From positions 9,672,001 through 9,736,000 of the forward strand of contig CM060733.1 of the NCBI GenBank assembly GCA_030704615.1: DNA of 64,000 nt, given 5' to 3'. Origin of the DNA: Takakia lepidozioides (Eukaryota > Streptophyta > Takakiopsida > Takakiales > Takakiaceae). The position numbers and the translations under genes were made by a program. Below, one piece after another: positions 1-11,168 of this stretch. Below the pieces are notes generated by a model. The model made no database searches. It worked only from the letters and a program-made list of their open reading frames with translations, and was not told the origin of the DNA. Each line of letters opens with the position of its first letter. The stretch's first letter is position 1.

Positions 1-34
1 ATCAACTATGATACAGTGTTGGCCTTGCTTGTCT

Positions 35-36
<2 letters not shown>

Positions 37-66
<30 letters not shown>
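37..66. repeat. (GA)n microsatellite
   Basis: This is an uninterrupted run of AG dinucleotides, about 15 units. It lies downstream of the 3' end of the minus-strand F-box gene. The motif TTGCTTGTCTAAA flanks it on both sides, so the run sits inside a small direct repeat. Confidence 0.95.
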
Positions 67-71
<5 letters not shown>

Positions 72-246
72 TTGTCTAAACTGAAAGGAGAGTGCTCCGA
101 TGTTCAATAGCAAAGTCCATCTAAACAGCATAGACATGAGGGGACAAATGTTTGCCTTTCTTATCCCTTGCCAAGCAAAGTGCTCCACTGTTCAATAACA
201 AAGTCTATGCAAGCAACAGAAGCATGCACAATGTACTTCGGTTGCC

Positions 247-2196
247 TCAGGGTATTGCATCCAATCTAAGCTCGAACATAATTCCCTTCCTCAGATGATC
301 AGTTATCTCCCAGCCGCCTGATTCCCACATTTTGGGTAACTGGTGCCAACCATCTGATTCCCAAGTTTTGGGTAGCGAAGGCCTCGAGTCCTTAGAAACG
401 TCATGCCAAACGTCGTCTTTGGAGATGTCACGCCACACAAAGAGAAGCTCATGGTACTTGCCTGGTCCAAACACTCCCCCAACGAGTAGAATCACAGTTC
501 CACATACATATACTCTTTGCTCATGGTTAGTTCGCATGCATGCAGGGCCGTAGCATACCTTCTTCCACTCGAGGGTTGAGTTTTCGAACTCCCAAATGTA
601 CTCGAAGTCGTTCCCCAGCATAAAAATGCGTCCTTGGCTTTCCCCCATAAGATGTCTATTCTGGGGTTCAAACCAGACCGAATCATGGTGATGATCACGG
701 TAGGAAATCCCCAGGCTTTCCTCTGGTGGTAGAACTCCTGGTGGCAATGGGAGGTCACCGATGGGTGCTGCTCGAATGTCAGACACCAGTTCATACATGG
801 GTTCTGCTCTCATGTCATACACCCCTACGCCTATGTAATCATCTGCTATAAACTCTTTTGCACAGAAAATGGAGCTGTTTGTAAGATGCCCAGGGTTCTC
901 TAAACTGGCGCTCCAGCAATTGGTCACGGAGTCATATACCTCCATTGTAAATATTTCTGAGCCACGGGTCTTTCCCCCAACAATCAGTGCGTACTGCTTT
1001 GTATGGCTGTTGTAGGCCATCTGGCAAATCTCAGGAAAGTCCTGCACTTTAACTGTGGGCGGGAGTTTCCGCATAGCCTTTGTGAGAGGATTACATACCA
1101 GGATCCGTAGATAAGTGGTGAAAGGAAAATCTTCATCTGACGATTCACCGTCTGAAAATTCCTCCTCTCCCCTGACCTGAGCACAGAAACACATGAGACC
1201 TCCCGCTGTTGCGAACGGTCCACAATAATCTGAAGGAAGAAACGAGAGAGGCATTGCCCCAGACCACTGGTTTCGCGTAATATCAAATGTCCAAAGCGCT
1301 AAATCGCTCTCCAGCGGTAGACTGGGACCAACTTCTGAGACTAGTGACAACCTAGGGATATCGGAAAAGACTTGCTGAAATGTGGGCGAAAAAATGAGCG
1401 TCTTCCAGCGCTTGCTCACAGAGAGAAGGCGGAAAATGCAGGCCAGAGGCAACCGCGCGAAAATCAGCTCGATCAAAAACTCAGGCAGCTGACTCCAGAG
1501 CGAACCATCCATGTTGGTTGTGTGGAGCACACATTCTCGACAGACGAATGGTCCCTTGTCACGCTGAGCTCTCTGACGTGTTTCTATCTCTGATAACTCT
1601 ACCTTTGATTGAGAGCTTGCCTCTGTCATCCTTCCTGCCGTGTCGCAGTTGACATTCAGAGGGAAATATCCAGGAGAAGTATCCAAGACCGGTCGGTGGT
1701 ATGTACATACATGGGAACAACACGGCGTTTCCTTGCCATCTTCAAGCGTATCCAGTTCTGCTTTCTTTGAGGTGTAGGATGCCTTTATTGTTTGGGAGGT
1801 TTCCGCTGCGATCGCTTCTGCCGTGCTACAGTTGATCCTAACCATGTCAGCGCTGGAAACCTTTGCATGCTGAGTCAATGCCATAGCTACCGCAGCGTTC
1901 CTGGTCTGGACCTCCATAAGCCACTCCCGCATGCGTGTTGCAATTCGGTACAGATCCTGATACCTCTCCTCCTCCATATATTTTCTTTTGAGGTGCGTGA
2001 ACGTACCAAGGGCCCGTTGCTCCTCTTGCAACATCTGGTCCGTCTTTGTAAGCACACTCATGTACTCTTCCAGGGAGGCTAACAGCCGCTTTCTCGTCTG
2101 CACTCCTGAAGCGTTCATGGCTCCATTTGCGTGCACTAGTGGTTGGCAGCCTGACTGTACTACACCACCATGCTCTTCCAATTGTAGAATCTCCAT
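247..2196 (-). CDS. F-box protein with long coiled-coil N-terminus and kelch-like C-terminus
   Basis: A single 649-residue open frame. F-box proteins are substrate receptors of SCF ubiquitin ligases; the F-box binds SKP1. Here the F-box lies at about residues 233-275 and reads LWSQLPEFLIELIFARLP followed by the CIFRL and SKRW segments. Residues ~36-112 are charged and heptad-like, probably a coiled coil. Two Cys/His clusters (CCSHVCTYH near 159, CRECVLH near 209) come before the F-box. An acidic stretch (EEEFSDGESSDEDF) lies in the C-terminal half, which has the irregular beta-propeller look of plant F-box/kelch proteins and ends in FELRLDAIP. The F-box gene at 49517-50698 ends in VECRLDAKP, so the two are distant relatives, but only this one has the N-terminal extension. 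The last ~40 residues contain a short tandem repeat (LPKTWESDGW, LPKMWESGGW). The start is the first ATG of the frame; the substrate is unknown. Confidence 0.85.
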   Translation of the reverse strand: MEILQLEEHGGVVQSGCQPLVHANGAMNASGVQTRKRLLASLEEYMSVLTKTDQMLQEEQRALGTFTHLKRKYMEEERYQDLYRIATRMREWLMEVQTRNAAVAMALTQHAKVSSADMVRINCSTAEAIAAETSQTIKASYTSKKAELDTLEDGKETPCCSHVCTYHRPVLDTSPGYFPLNVNCDTAGRMTEASSQSKVELSEIETRQRAQRDKGPFVCRECVLHTTNMDGSLWSQLPEFLIELIFARLPLACIFRLLSVSKRWKTLIFSPTFQQVFSDIPRLSLVSEVGPSLPLESDLALWTFDITRNQWSGAMPLSFLPSDYCGPFATAGGLMCFCAQVRGEEEFSDGESSDEDFPFTTYLRILVCNPLTKAMRKLPPTVKVQDFPEICQMAYNSHTKQYALIVGGKTRGSEIFTMEVYDSVTNCWSASLENPGHLTNSSIFCAKEFIADDYIGVGVYDMRAEPMYELVSDIRAAPIGDLPLPPGVLPPEESLGISYRDHHHDSVWFEPQNRHLMGESQGRIFMLGNDFEYIWEFENSTLEWKKVCYGPACMRTNHEQRVYVCGTVILLVGGVFGPGKYHELLFVWRDISKDDVWHDVSKDSRPSLPKTWESDGWHQLPKMWESGGWEITDHLRKGIMFELRLDAIP

Positions 2197-4289
2197 AGCA
2201 AAATCCTTTTCACAATCCTACTGCAACCCACTTTCCAAAACTCTTGCAAACCTCATGGATTTCTACGCTAGCAGGTCAGCCTCTCTCTCTCACGCAGATA
2301 CAATCCTCGCGGAGTCGGTGCAGGTGAAAAGGAGAGAGAAAGTGGGAGTGATGAATAGACATGACTGCTGCAACGGCGTACATGTACGGGTAATCACCAT
2401 ATACGACAAGCTTTGATAAAATCCAAGCTAAGTGCATAACTATGTGTGTATACAGTTATCTCACTCCCACCTCCGTGCAGGCTCATTATATCTCTTGTCA
2501 TCTTTTTATATTATCGCCCACTTCAATGCATATGTGTGGTGTTTGATCTGCCAGGCTCCAGCCACTCAAAACACACACATCTTTGTAAAGAACAATGATT
2601 ACAGACTACTGCGCATGTGACAGACATATGTGTGATGTTTTATATGTCCATTCCTCTCACAATTCCAAACACAAACATCTGCACATATCATACAGAAGGC
2701 TTATGCGATATACACAGTGAGTGCCCTTTAGATATGCTGACGATGGTAGGATTGTCACGGGTTTTCAAGTCATGAGAGTAAGTTAGCTCAATAATCAAGC
2801 CTCCAACAGTGACTTGTAACGCCTGAAGCCACTTCGAGTACAGTCCTGACACAGTATGCCAATGGTAGTTATCTATGTTCAGCAATGAAGGCAAAGAGAC
2901 AGGGCAGTCTGTCATACCTATTTCAGAAATGAGATCTTGTCATGTTTCGAACAGGCGTTAGGTGGTAAATTAATTGCTTCAGGGTAGTATGAGAGCGACA
3001 TTCTCTACAGACAACGTCTGACATTTACAACAGACAACAGTCGACCCGTCAGTAGGATACGTAGTGCTAAGTTGTAATGCATTGAGTGGGGGTGCCTCTC
3101 TCAGACGATCTGGGGCTCAATCTTGTCTAACGCATCGCAGGTTGGGCACTTGTATGCTCGCAGCCTACGGGGATGTGCTGCTGCCATCACCAACTTGCTA
3201 AACTTGAACATAGCCAGACACTCGCTAAACAGTGAAGAGTGCCATCAATCCGTGACGGTAAACCAATCAGAGTCCAATCCAAAGCTTTCACGTTTTCGCG
3301 CATTCCATAACAATGCATGGGATTCAAGATGACAATCCCTTGAACTGAGAGGAAGAGGGAAAAAAGACGAAGAGAATCAGGGTTCTGTGAGACAGCATTG
3401 GGCTCTTTGGGAGAATCACCTTCCTGAGAAAATTACCTTTACAGAGGTAATATAGAATCGAAAAAGGTATTGCAACTCCACTCTCAGCACATTCGAATGC
3501 TCAATTCAGAGGGTTGGACTCGTCACTAGTAATCGGACGGGATCATACAAGAAAGGATGGGATTTTTCAGATGGGATTTTTGATGGGTGGATTTTGCTTG
3601 ACGGATTGGGCTCATTTGCTACAAAAGAGAAGCGACAAAGAGACATGGTAGGACAAAACAGCAGTTTTGGCGCTGCCTTTGCAGAGAGGTGTCTGTCTTG
3701 TGAAAAGAGCGGACTTGCATGATTGATGATCTGCAGATACAAGAAGAATTGATGTCCAATGATGTACAGAAACAATATCCATGTGGGAACTAGTTTTTCA
3801 ACAATCACTGCGAGAACAAGGGTTTAAATTAGTGTTCTGGCACTAGGTGAATTTCAAAAGGGTTTATGCCAGAGAGATTAGGTGTTAGAGTATGCACTGG
3901 TCTCAGGCCAACTATGGATTCAAGAGGTGCACTGGAGCAGTTGTAGATGAAAGACCACTAGGGAGGATTTGGAACCAGTGTAGATTCGATAGGACTGGGG
4001 GATTCAGGTGTTTTTGAACCAGTTTAATATACGAAGTGGTTTACTGATATACACTAGTCTGGAATAAAACAGATTTCTGCCCCAGTTGCAAGATTAACCT
4101 TCAATGTAGCTTGTCTCAGATAGGACAGTTCATTAGGATGGAGCTACAAATAAAACAAAGAGGTAGGGAGAACATATATGTTACATCAATTCCATTCCTC
4201 AAGCAAGATAACTATGCAGGGAGATGGCTCTCTGAGGCCAACTGTCTATATGTTACATGGGCTTGTTTAATCAGTGGTTAGAACAAGAC
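2197..4289. other. Intergenic region between two minus-strand genes
   Basis: It holds the 5' flank of the F-box gene and the 3' flank of the alpha/beta-hydrolase gene. Short frames on both strands show no domain I recognise, and I see no transposon ends. Confidence 0.6.
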
Positions 4290-7200
4290 TCAAACCACAG
4301 CTGTCCGTTTCATTAAGGACTTCAGAACTGCCCCCACCTCCTCGCCAAAGTCTTCTTGTGCATGGTGGCCCACCTGTTTTCAAAGGGCAATAGTTCAACA
4401 GTATGCAAACGTGACAGTAGCAAAACTTTCTATGATTCGTTTAGAAATTGATTTTTTTGCATTGTTAGACTCACTCAGCATCTTCCTGGAGGGTATCAAA
4501 CTGCAAGAAGTTAAAAATAAAGTTTGTAATGTCCATAGGAGGTCTTCAGGGCCCTCGGGAGGAAAGAGCACAGCTAAAAACCAATTGCGACAAAGCAACC
4601 AGCACTGAAAGAGAGAAATAAAATAAAATTTTGGACTTCGATGGCTACTTCCTTTACTTTCTGTTAGTTTAGATAGTCAAGATCTTATACATTGTGGACA
4701 ACTGTTGCCATCCCTCTCACACAGGTAAAACTCTTACTTTATTCCAAATATTCCAGACAACTTAGGCCAGTGCTCCAACAAACTGAATGATTGGAAAACA
4801 AACATTGAATGACAGTAACATAATCTAATACCCCTAGCCACACAGTACATCGTTCGAGTGGGGACAGAGAGAAAATGCTGGAGGGCAGGGATCTCTACCT
4901 CAGGCAGCTCCACGAGTCTCGCATTGACAGATTTGGCAAAGACCTTTACACCATTGAAATTCAGCCATCGGTCCTTTAAACCCCAAATGATAGATACTGG
5001 CTTCCTCCATACACCAGGTGAAAGTGCCTCCCTTGATACTCTCACAGACTCCTACAAAAACCCCACCCTAACAATGATTAGTATATGAATAAACTGAAGT
5101 GGGTCTTTGAAGTCTGTGTTTACACAGTTGGCCATTACAAGCTTTGTCCCATTGACATTCCAAAGTTACTTTCCTTTCTCCTCGAGCAATAGTTTTATTT
5201 TTGGCTCTGGTTTTGTTTCCTCTCATGTTTTTCTTCCATTTTGTCCCATTAGCTCTATGAGCTTTCCGCGGACATTATAAAGTACCATTTCATTTCATTC
5301 CATTTCTCTAAACTCTTTGGGCTTCATGTGCATGATATTAAGTTCTCTTTTATCCTATGGGGATTACATTTCATACAATTGGAGATGCAAGAAGATTGAT
5401 GAGTGTAAGGACGTCACCTATTATTGTCCAGATCAGCCAATGACGGTATATCAGAACCAGATGATCACAACATTTTACAAGATGAGGGGAGCACATCTAG
5501 AATGAGAACTCTGCAATCAATGAAGGTAGAAAGAGACCCACCTTCAACTCAGATTTGAGTGCACGGCTGATGGCAGTCAATGCAAAACCAGAGGCACCAG
5601 AGGTGAGATAGGGGCGGCGGTACACCATTGCATCCTCCTCATCAAGTATGTAGGGTCCACAGTCTGTTAATGGTTTGTCACTTGCCTTCAGAGGGTCCTA
5701 CACCACAAAGACTGGAAATGTCAGGACATGGGATGTGCTCCAACCAGTAATCTATGCATTTCAGATGAGTCGAATATGTCAAATACAGCGTTACAGAGAC
5801 ACATCACAAGTAGACCTGCATAAATTCTTCTCAATACTCTTCACGCCCTTCAATACAAAGCAATTGACATTCAAGGACGAAGAAACTGATTCAATGGTAG
5901 ATTGGCTGCCAAACAGTTCTAGATGAAATAGAAGAAACTCCAATTGCCGAACCACTCCAGTGTGTTCATGGTGATCTCAAAGAAAGCTGTGCAACACTTC
6001 AAGTGCTTCAATTGCCTACCACTTTCCAAAAGTATCTTCAATAACATGTCCAGACAGAATAGAATGGTTTCCAGACCTCACTTAAACTGGTGAAATGTTC
6101 AGTCGACCATGATATCAGTAGGATAGTGAAGATTTTTGACGTACTTGAGCAAATATGTTGCCAAGAAGAAAGGTTGAAAAAGCAGCCAATGCAGAGGGCA
6201 GCTTGACATGCTGGTCTGTTACCTTCATACAGCCCACAGTCCACTAGATTAAGTACCCTTAATATGCAGAGATTAATTTCTTGAAATAACAACTCTTTCA
6301 AGACAAAATACTCATGTGCCAGTCTTGTAGGCAGCCAGACATGACCTACAGCTTCTGAATATGTGAATAAACAAGACAGTCTGAAAATAAAAAAAACTCC
6401 AGGCCCTCTATCTGTCCTTCTTACCTCTCTCTTCCACCTTATACCCCATACTGTCAAACACGCTTGGCTTCAGGAGGGGGAAAACCTCAGGAGGCCTATG
6501 GTTGTAAGACTTTATAATGCATTAGCTGTGCAGGAACTGTCACTGGTAACCAAAATCTACAGAATACAGGCCTTGGGTTAGATGTGTCGAAAAGACATAG
6601 CACACTTTTCTTGGCCAATTAAATGGAAATTGAGCTTGACTGACAAATGACGAGTATCTCCTCTTACAATTCTACATGCATGTTCCATAGAGAAAACAAA
6701 GAATTACCGCGGAAAAAGTATCTGAAGAGATGGGCCGCTTACAGGAGGATTGATCAGAATCAGCTGCTTTACTCTCTCTTCATTCCCTTTTGCATACTGC
6801 AATGCTGCTGGTGTAAAAAAACCCTGTCGCCACTCACACCCACGGCCTCCACCTCGATCAGGGTCATGGCACTTTGCCTCAGGACTCTCACACTATACAT
6901 TAACCTAAACTTAAGCGGAGAGGTTGGCAGCAAAATTTACCTGGACAACGAGAGTGAATTCCTTCAAATCAAGAGCGCCCACCAACAACGCCAATGCCGT
7001 TGCATATTCTGCCAAATCCTCATTTCACACTTAGCCTTTCAAGACTAAATCACTCTTACTTCCATAGGCCCTCCCGTCACTCTGTGACTGGCAGTTTCAC
7101 CTCTGGCCAAATTGGAGGGTACAGCAGTAGTACTAGAATCAACACTGTTTCCTGGCATGATGTCTTAACCAGCTCATACATCAATTTTCTGTAACAGGAT

Positions 7201-9692
7201 TGTTGTTGGCGGTGTGCATGAGCGCTATGGGGATGTTAGGTAGGGCTGTACCCCATGACCCTGGCCTAGTAGGGTCATTACTCTGTGGGGTCTATGCCTT
7301 TAAAGGTATGTCAAAGCCAATTAATTTCCAAAGGGAACAATCAAAGGGTACATATCCATCTTGTGATGAACTACCTTCTTTCAACCTTTGAATTTTGAGA
7401 TTCATCCATCACTCTTTCAGATGAAAATAAATAAGTCAAGAAAAATGCTTTTCCATCCCTCAGAAGCAGCACTGGCAATGGGAGAGCCACCTACCATCTG
7501 TAGTGTAGTTGAAGCCATACTTGGGCTGTGGCTTATCTGAGAACCCAAACCCTGTCCAACAATCAAAGTTTTTTCAGCCCTTTTGACTCAATGCTGCTCC
7601 TGCTCCTCAAAAGTATTCATTCTCTTCAGAATTCCTTGACATTTCAGATTTAATTTTAGACGCATCAAATATGGGGCAGAACCCATGGTAACTTGCATGG
7701 AATTGCTCCTACAGGAAACCATTGGGGTAGGGTTGGATGAATACCCAGCCAGTCAAAGGCAACCACATGGTACTCTGATGCAAGTAATGGCATCACTTTG
7801 CGGTAGGAATATGCCTGTACATTCACATCACACATCTATGACCAAGATCCGATATGAATTTCTCCCCACTTTTTATGCCAGTCTTCACTTCCCCATTCCC
7901 AAATGCAACAATTAACCTCGATAAATATTACCTTCCACTCTCAGCCCCTTCTCTCTTCAAACAACTGATTGCTTCTCTTTTGGACTTTCAGACTGTAAAC
8001 ATGCCGTCTTTCTGGCTTCGATCATAAACTGCTGCTCCCTTCCCCTGTCTATATGTATTCAGTGGATAACGTGGACAGAAACATGGACTGAAGCTCTGGT
8101 CACAAATCAAGCAACAGGTCCAGAGCTAGTACCTGGGATGGAAAACCATGGAGCAGCAATACAGAGGGCTTGCTCCGATCACCCTCCTCAACGTAGAACC
8201 ATCTGCTCCATGGAAGGATACAGATTAAACCGCAGAAACTTTGGGGAAAACGCCTACCTCCCAGGTTGACGTGGTAAAAGGATTCAAATTTCCATGGTGT
8301 TCCATAACATGATACATTACTAAAACATGCTCCAGAGGCCAAACAAGTCTCGATGTAGGGGATTTTCTTTCCACCTCAAGTGTCACTAACTACAGGATGG
8401 ATTTGTGGACTAGGACAACAGAAATGTACCTGCAACATCCATAGGAAGCTGAAAGAGCATATGGGACAAAGAAGAAGTGAAAATAGGTCAGAGAAGTGGG
8501 GCCAAAACAACCAGCTACAATCTACAACCAACTTCAAGTGATTCCTTAAAGTGGAGAGCCTTGTGTAGCTATGCGGGAAGGCTCTGTCAAGGAGCAAATG
8601 TCCCTAAAATGGTAAAAATAGCGACTCGTGGTGAGGACAGCAAAAGAAGAAATGCTCTTCAGTCTCCAGCCTGCCTTGCTCGATGCAAGCTGTACAGAGG
8701 CATTCCAATTGGTACAGCTTGTCCCACCTGCTGGTCTCGATCCGTATGCTATGGGATCCCACCCCGAGTCGTTCCAATGTCCTTAAAGAGAGGGAGAGAG
8801 AGGAGCAGGTAAGGAAACACGGAGGGGCAGGAGGGGAAAAGACTTTCTAAACCCCAGAGAGGGCCACAACTGCCCATGGGAAAGGGAGAGACGGATCACT
8901 GACAACCTACTTTTGAAGTGCGATGGAGGAGCAGATAACAACAGAAGATGGCTCATTTATAGTGTTTCCTGAGAAGTATCACTGGATTTTGAATGAGATG
9001 ATCCTGTGGAAACCAAGGTAAGGAACCCAGCAAATCATTGCACCAAGGTTCCAAAAGGCAATGAAGCTTGATAGGTTTTAGCTATCGCTCACTGAGAAGA
9101 TCTCTCCCTCAACAAGGTAGGAAGTTATTCTGCTCTGAGTTGCATACAAATGCATGTCGGGTGCACACCTGAAAGAATCACTAGAAGTCTGAGAAGCTTC
9201 GCCCATTGCCAGGCCAAACAAGGGATCCTTAGCTTTCTCTAATCCCCCTTCCACTGGATAAGCCTTCACCTGCCATTCCACCACCTCCTGTTGGTGAGTT
9301 GAAGCCAGATCTGCTCAATAGTTTTGGATTCCTGATAGACTGTTTATCCATGTGTGGCTATGCTGCAGGAAACACTGTACCATAGAATTCAAGGAAGTGA
9401 CTCACTATTTTGCCCCGGGAGTACCATTCATCAGCTCGGCCCACCTCATCAGAGTACTTGCCTGCCATATCACAGCGATCCTATGTTACCACCTGAAAGG
9501 AAAAAGTTGATATCACAGCTGCATCCAAATGTGGCCATGAATTAAGGAAAACCAAAAGTGAAAAACTGTTGGACATGAACATACAGCCAGTCATAGATTC
9601 GTGGTCATACTCGAGAGGGTTGCTTTCTAGATCTCACCACCAGTGAAGGAGAAGCCATCTCCCATTGATACCGGAGCATCAATCAGATAGCC
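4290..9692 (-). CDS. Alpha/beta-hydrolase-fold protein, multi-exon, first exon missing
   Basis: Eleven exons join in phase on the minus strand: 9638-9692, 9169-9310, 8133-8202, 7745-7814, 7495-7551, 6941-7008, 6743-6823, 6145-6222, 5542-5697, 4899-5051 and 4290-4373 (stop), giving 337 residues. All have GT-AG borders. Landmarks in order: LIDAPVSMGDGFSF, AKDPLFGLAMG, the oxyanion-region motif LLLHGFPSQ, VVAFDWLGFGFSDKPQPKYG, LTLVVQGFFTPAAL-like elbow (here FTLVVQGFFTPAAL), LILINPP, VYRRPYLTSGASGFAL, IIWGLKDRWL and GHHAQED. The acid (Asp in GLKDRW) and histidine (GHH) positions are kept, but the nucleophile elbow reads V-Q-G-F-F where active hydrolases have G-x-S-x-G. From memory, plant plastid homologues of this family share that elbow, so the enzyme may be non-hydrolytic or atypical. 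The 5' exon, probably carrying a transit peptide, should lie between 9693 and ~11050 but I could not fix it. LINE debris sits in its introns. Confidence 0.88.
5188..5308 (+). mobile_element. LINE-type 3' tail fragment (family 2)
   Basis: The fragment contains TTTTGTCCCATTAGCTCTAT, the word GAGCTTTCCGCGGAC, then ATTATAAAGTACC followed by ATTTC repeats. The same string occurs at 49096-49198 and, inverted, three times within 30836-31150. The truncated 5' end and the short 3' repeat tail are typical of a non-LTR retrotransposon. It lies in an intron of the alpha/beta-hydrolase gene on the opposite strand. Confidence 0.7.
8604..8792 (-). pseudogene. Reverse-transcriptase zinc-binding domain remnant (LINE relic)
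   Basis: On the minus strand an open stretch reads GVGSHSIRIETSRWDKLYQL, then C-x2-C and the motif LETEEHFFFCCPHHES before a stop. This matches the zinc-binding tail that follows the reverse transcriptase in plant LINE polyproteins, with pattern C-x2-C...E-x2-H-x3-x-C. It sits in an intron of the alpha/beta-hydrolase gene, in the same orientation. I first read it as a host exon, but it does not fit the hydrolase reading frame. It differs clearly from the copy at 29796-30485. Confidence 0.65.
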
Positions 9693-11168
9693 CTGCAACA
9701 AAAAATCCACACTACTTGTAAGAGTGCACTCGTGCAATCCCTTTTATGACAAGCTCATGTGAGTGGGGGAGTTACTTGACCTCTACATGCACTAAGATAG
9801 TGTATCCAAGAAACATGCTCATAAATTGTTGGCAATTTTACAGAGCTCGCTGCAACAGTGTGGCAGTGGGGAAAAGACGGAGGGATAAAATCTTCGACTA
9901 AATGCTAGCAGCCTGCTACTTGTACCGATGATGAATCCGTCCGGTACCTTCACCTATTTCGCTTACGACAAAATTGCACATCCCTGCACAGATTCAGCTC
10001 TAAAGACCAAAAAATCTCAAATGCTTGTAGATATTGAGTACAATTGACCCACGTTTTCATGTGAAAAGAAACTACAGTCGCGGGACAATTTTGCAGGAGA
10101 CAAACTGAGCAGGTGGCTCTGTAAATTCTCCACGCCGAGATGATGAGATTTACCATGGACGCAAACAAGAGGGAAGAAGAACGCAAAATGATGGCCAGAC
10201 AAAGTTAAATTTTCTGAAACGATGAATGTTCATTAAGAAAACAGATCTCCAAAATGCAAACAACGACAACAGTATCAGACAAAAAAAAGGCTGTTTGTGA
10301 ATCGTTCAATGAACGTGCCAAATGTACATCAATTGTGTATCTCTCTACTTGCCTCGTCGTCGTCGTCAACGTGCATAGCTCGAGGAATTGGCAGGCCTTT
10401 GTGCGCAGAGGTCCTGTGAGGTGCCTTCCAAGCCATGAGACAAATTCGACTCGGGAAAACGGATAATGGGCATCTGGGTTTAGGGGGGCCAAAGAAACGA
10501 GGAATGCCCACACACGATTGCACATCGAGCACAGTCTTGTAGACTGACAACATTGCTTCTCGACTCCCAAACCAGGCCCCAGAAGAAACAGGCATACCCA
10601 CACGCTGAAGATCTGAAGATCATCAAGAGACAAATGTGTGGCAATTGCAAACTCTGGGTCTTCATTTCAAATTTCTCAGTTGGGTTCTACTTCCTCGGGA
10701 TCTCCCAGAGCATTTTCGAGGCCCAAATGGAGCAAAGGACGTGGCCTGCCTTCCGCCATAGCTCGACCAGCGGGCTATTGCCGGTCACTCTCTCCGAACC
10801 TCAGGTTCGGAATTCGGACCGAGGAATTCGGACCGAGCCAAGAATGGATGAACACTACTGTCCATCCATATCCACAACAGACTGACAACGTACAATACGG
10901 TATACCTGAAAGCAGGTAGGTACGGGTATAAAGCAAAGGAATACGGTCACCTAACTCTGTCTGTGCAGAAGCCCCGTGGGTTGACGCTTCCTCTACTCCT
11001 TCCTTGCTGGAGCGCACCAACCGGCCTCCGAGCAATTCTTCAAATGATCGGTGAGGAGTGTGTGCATCTTCATAGCCAAGGTAACGATTTTGGAACCGAA
11101 AGTGGACAGAGCTTCCTCAATTCGTGTGGAAGACGAGGATTCTCAGATCGTTTCGGAGAAGGTGAACA
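9693..11168. other. Head-to-head region between hydrolase (-) and fibrillin (+)
   Basis: It must contain the missing first exon of the hydrolase and the promoters of both genes. Candidate 5' exons on the minus strand (frames ending at donors near 10345, 10150 and 10908) either break phase or have no recognisable content, so none is called. The short distance suggests a shared promoter region, but no core element stands out. Confidence 0.5.

Noticed and set aside
8604-8792. Exon of the alpha/beta-hydrolase gene
   Set aside because: The translation has the C-x2-C...EEHFFFCC pattern of a LINE zinc-binding tail, ends in a stop, and does not fit between hydrolase exons whose phases already agree.
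10205-10633. First exon of the hydrolase ending at donor CAA|GTAGAG
   Set aside because: The phase would fit, but the translation lacks a convincing transit peptide and shares nothing recognisable with the family, so it is left open.
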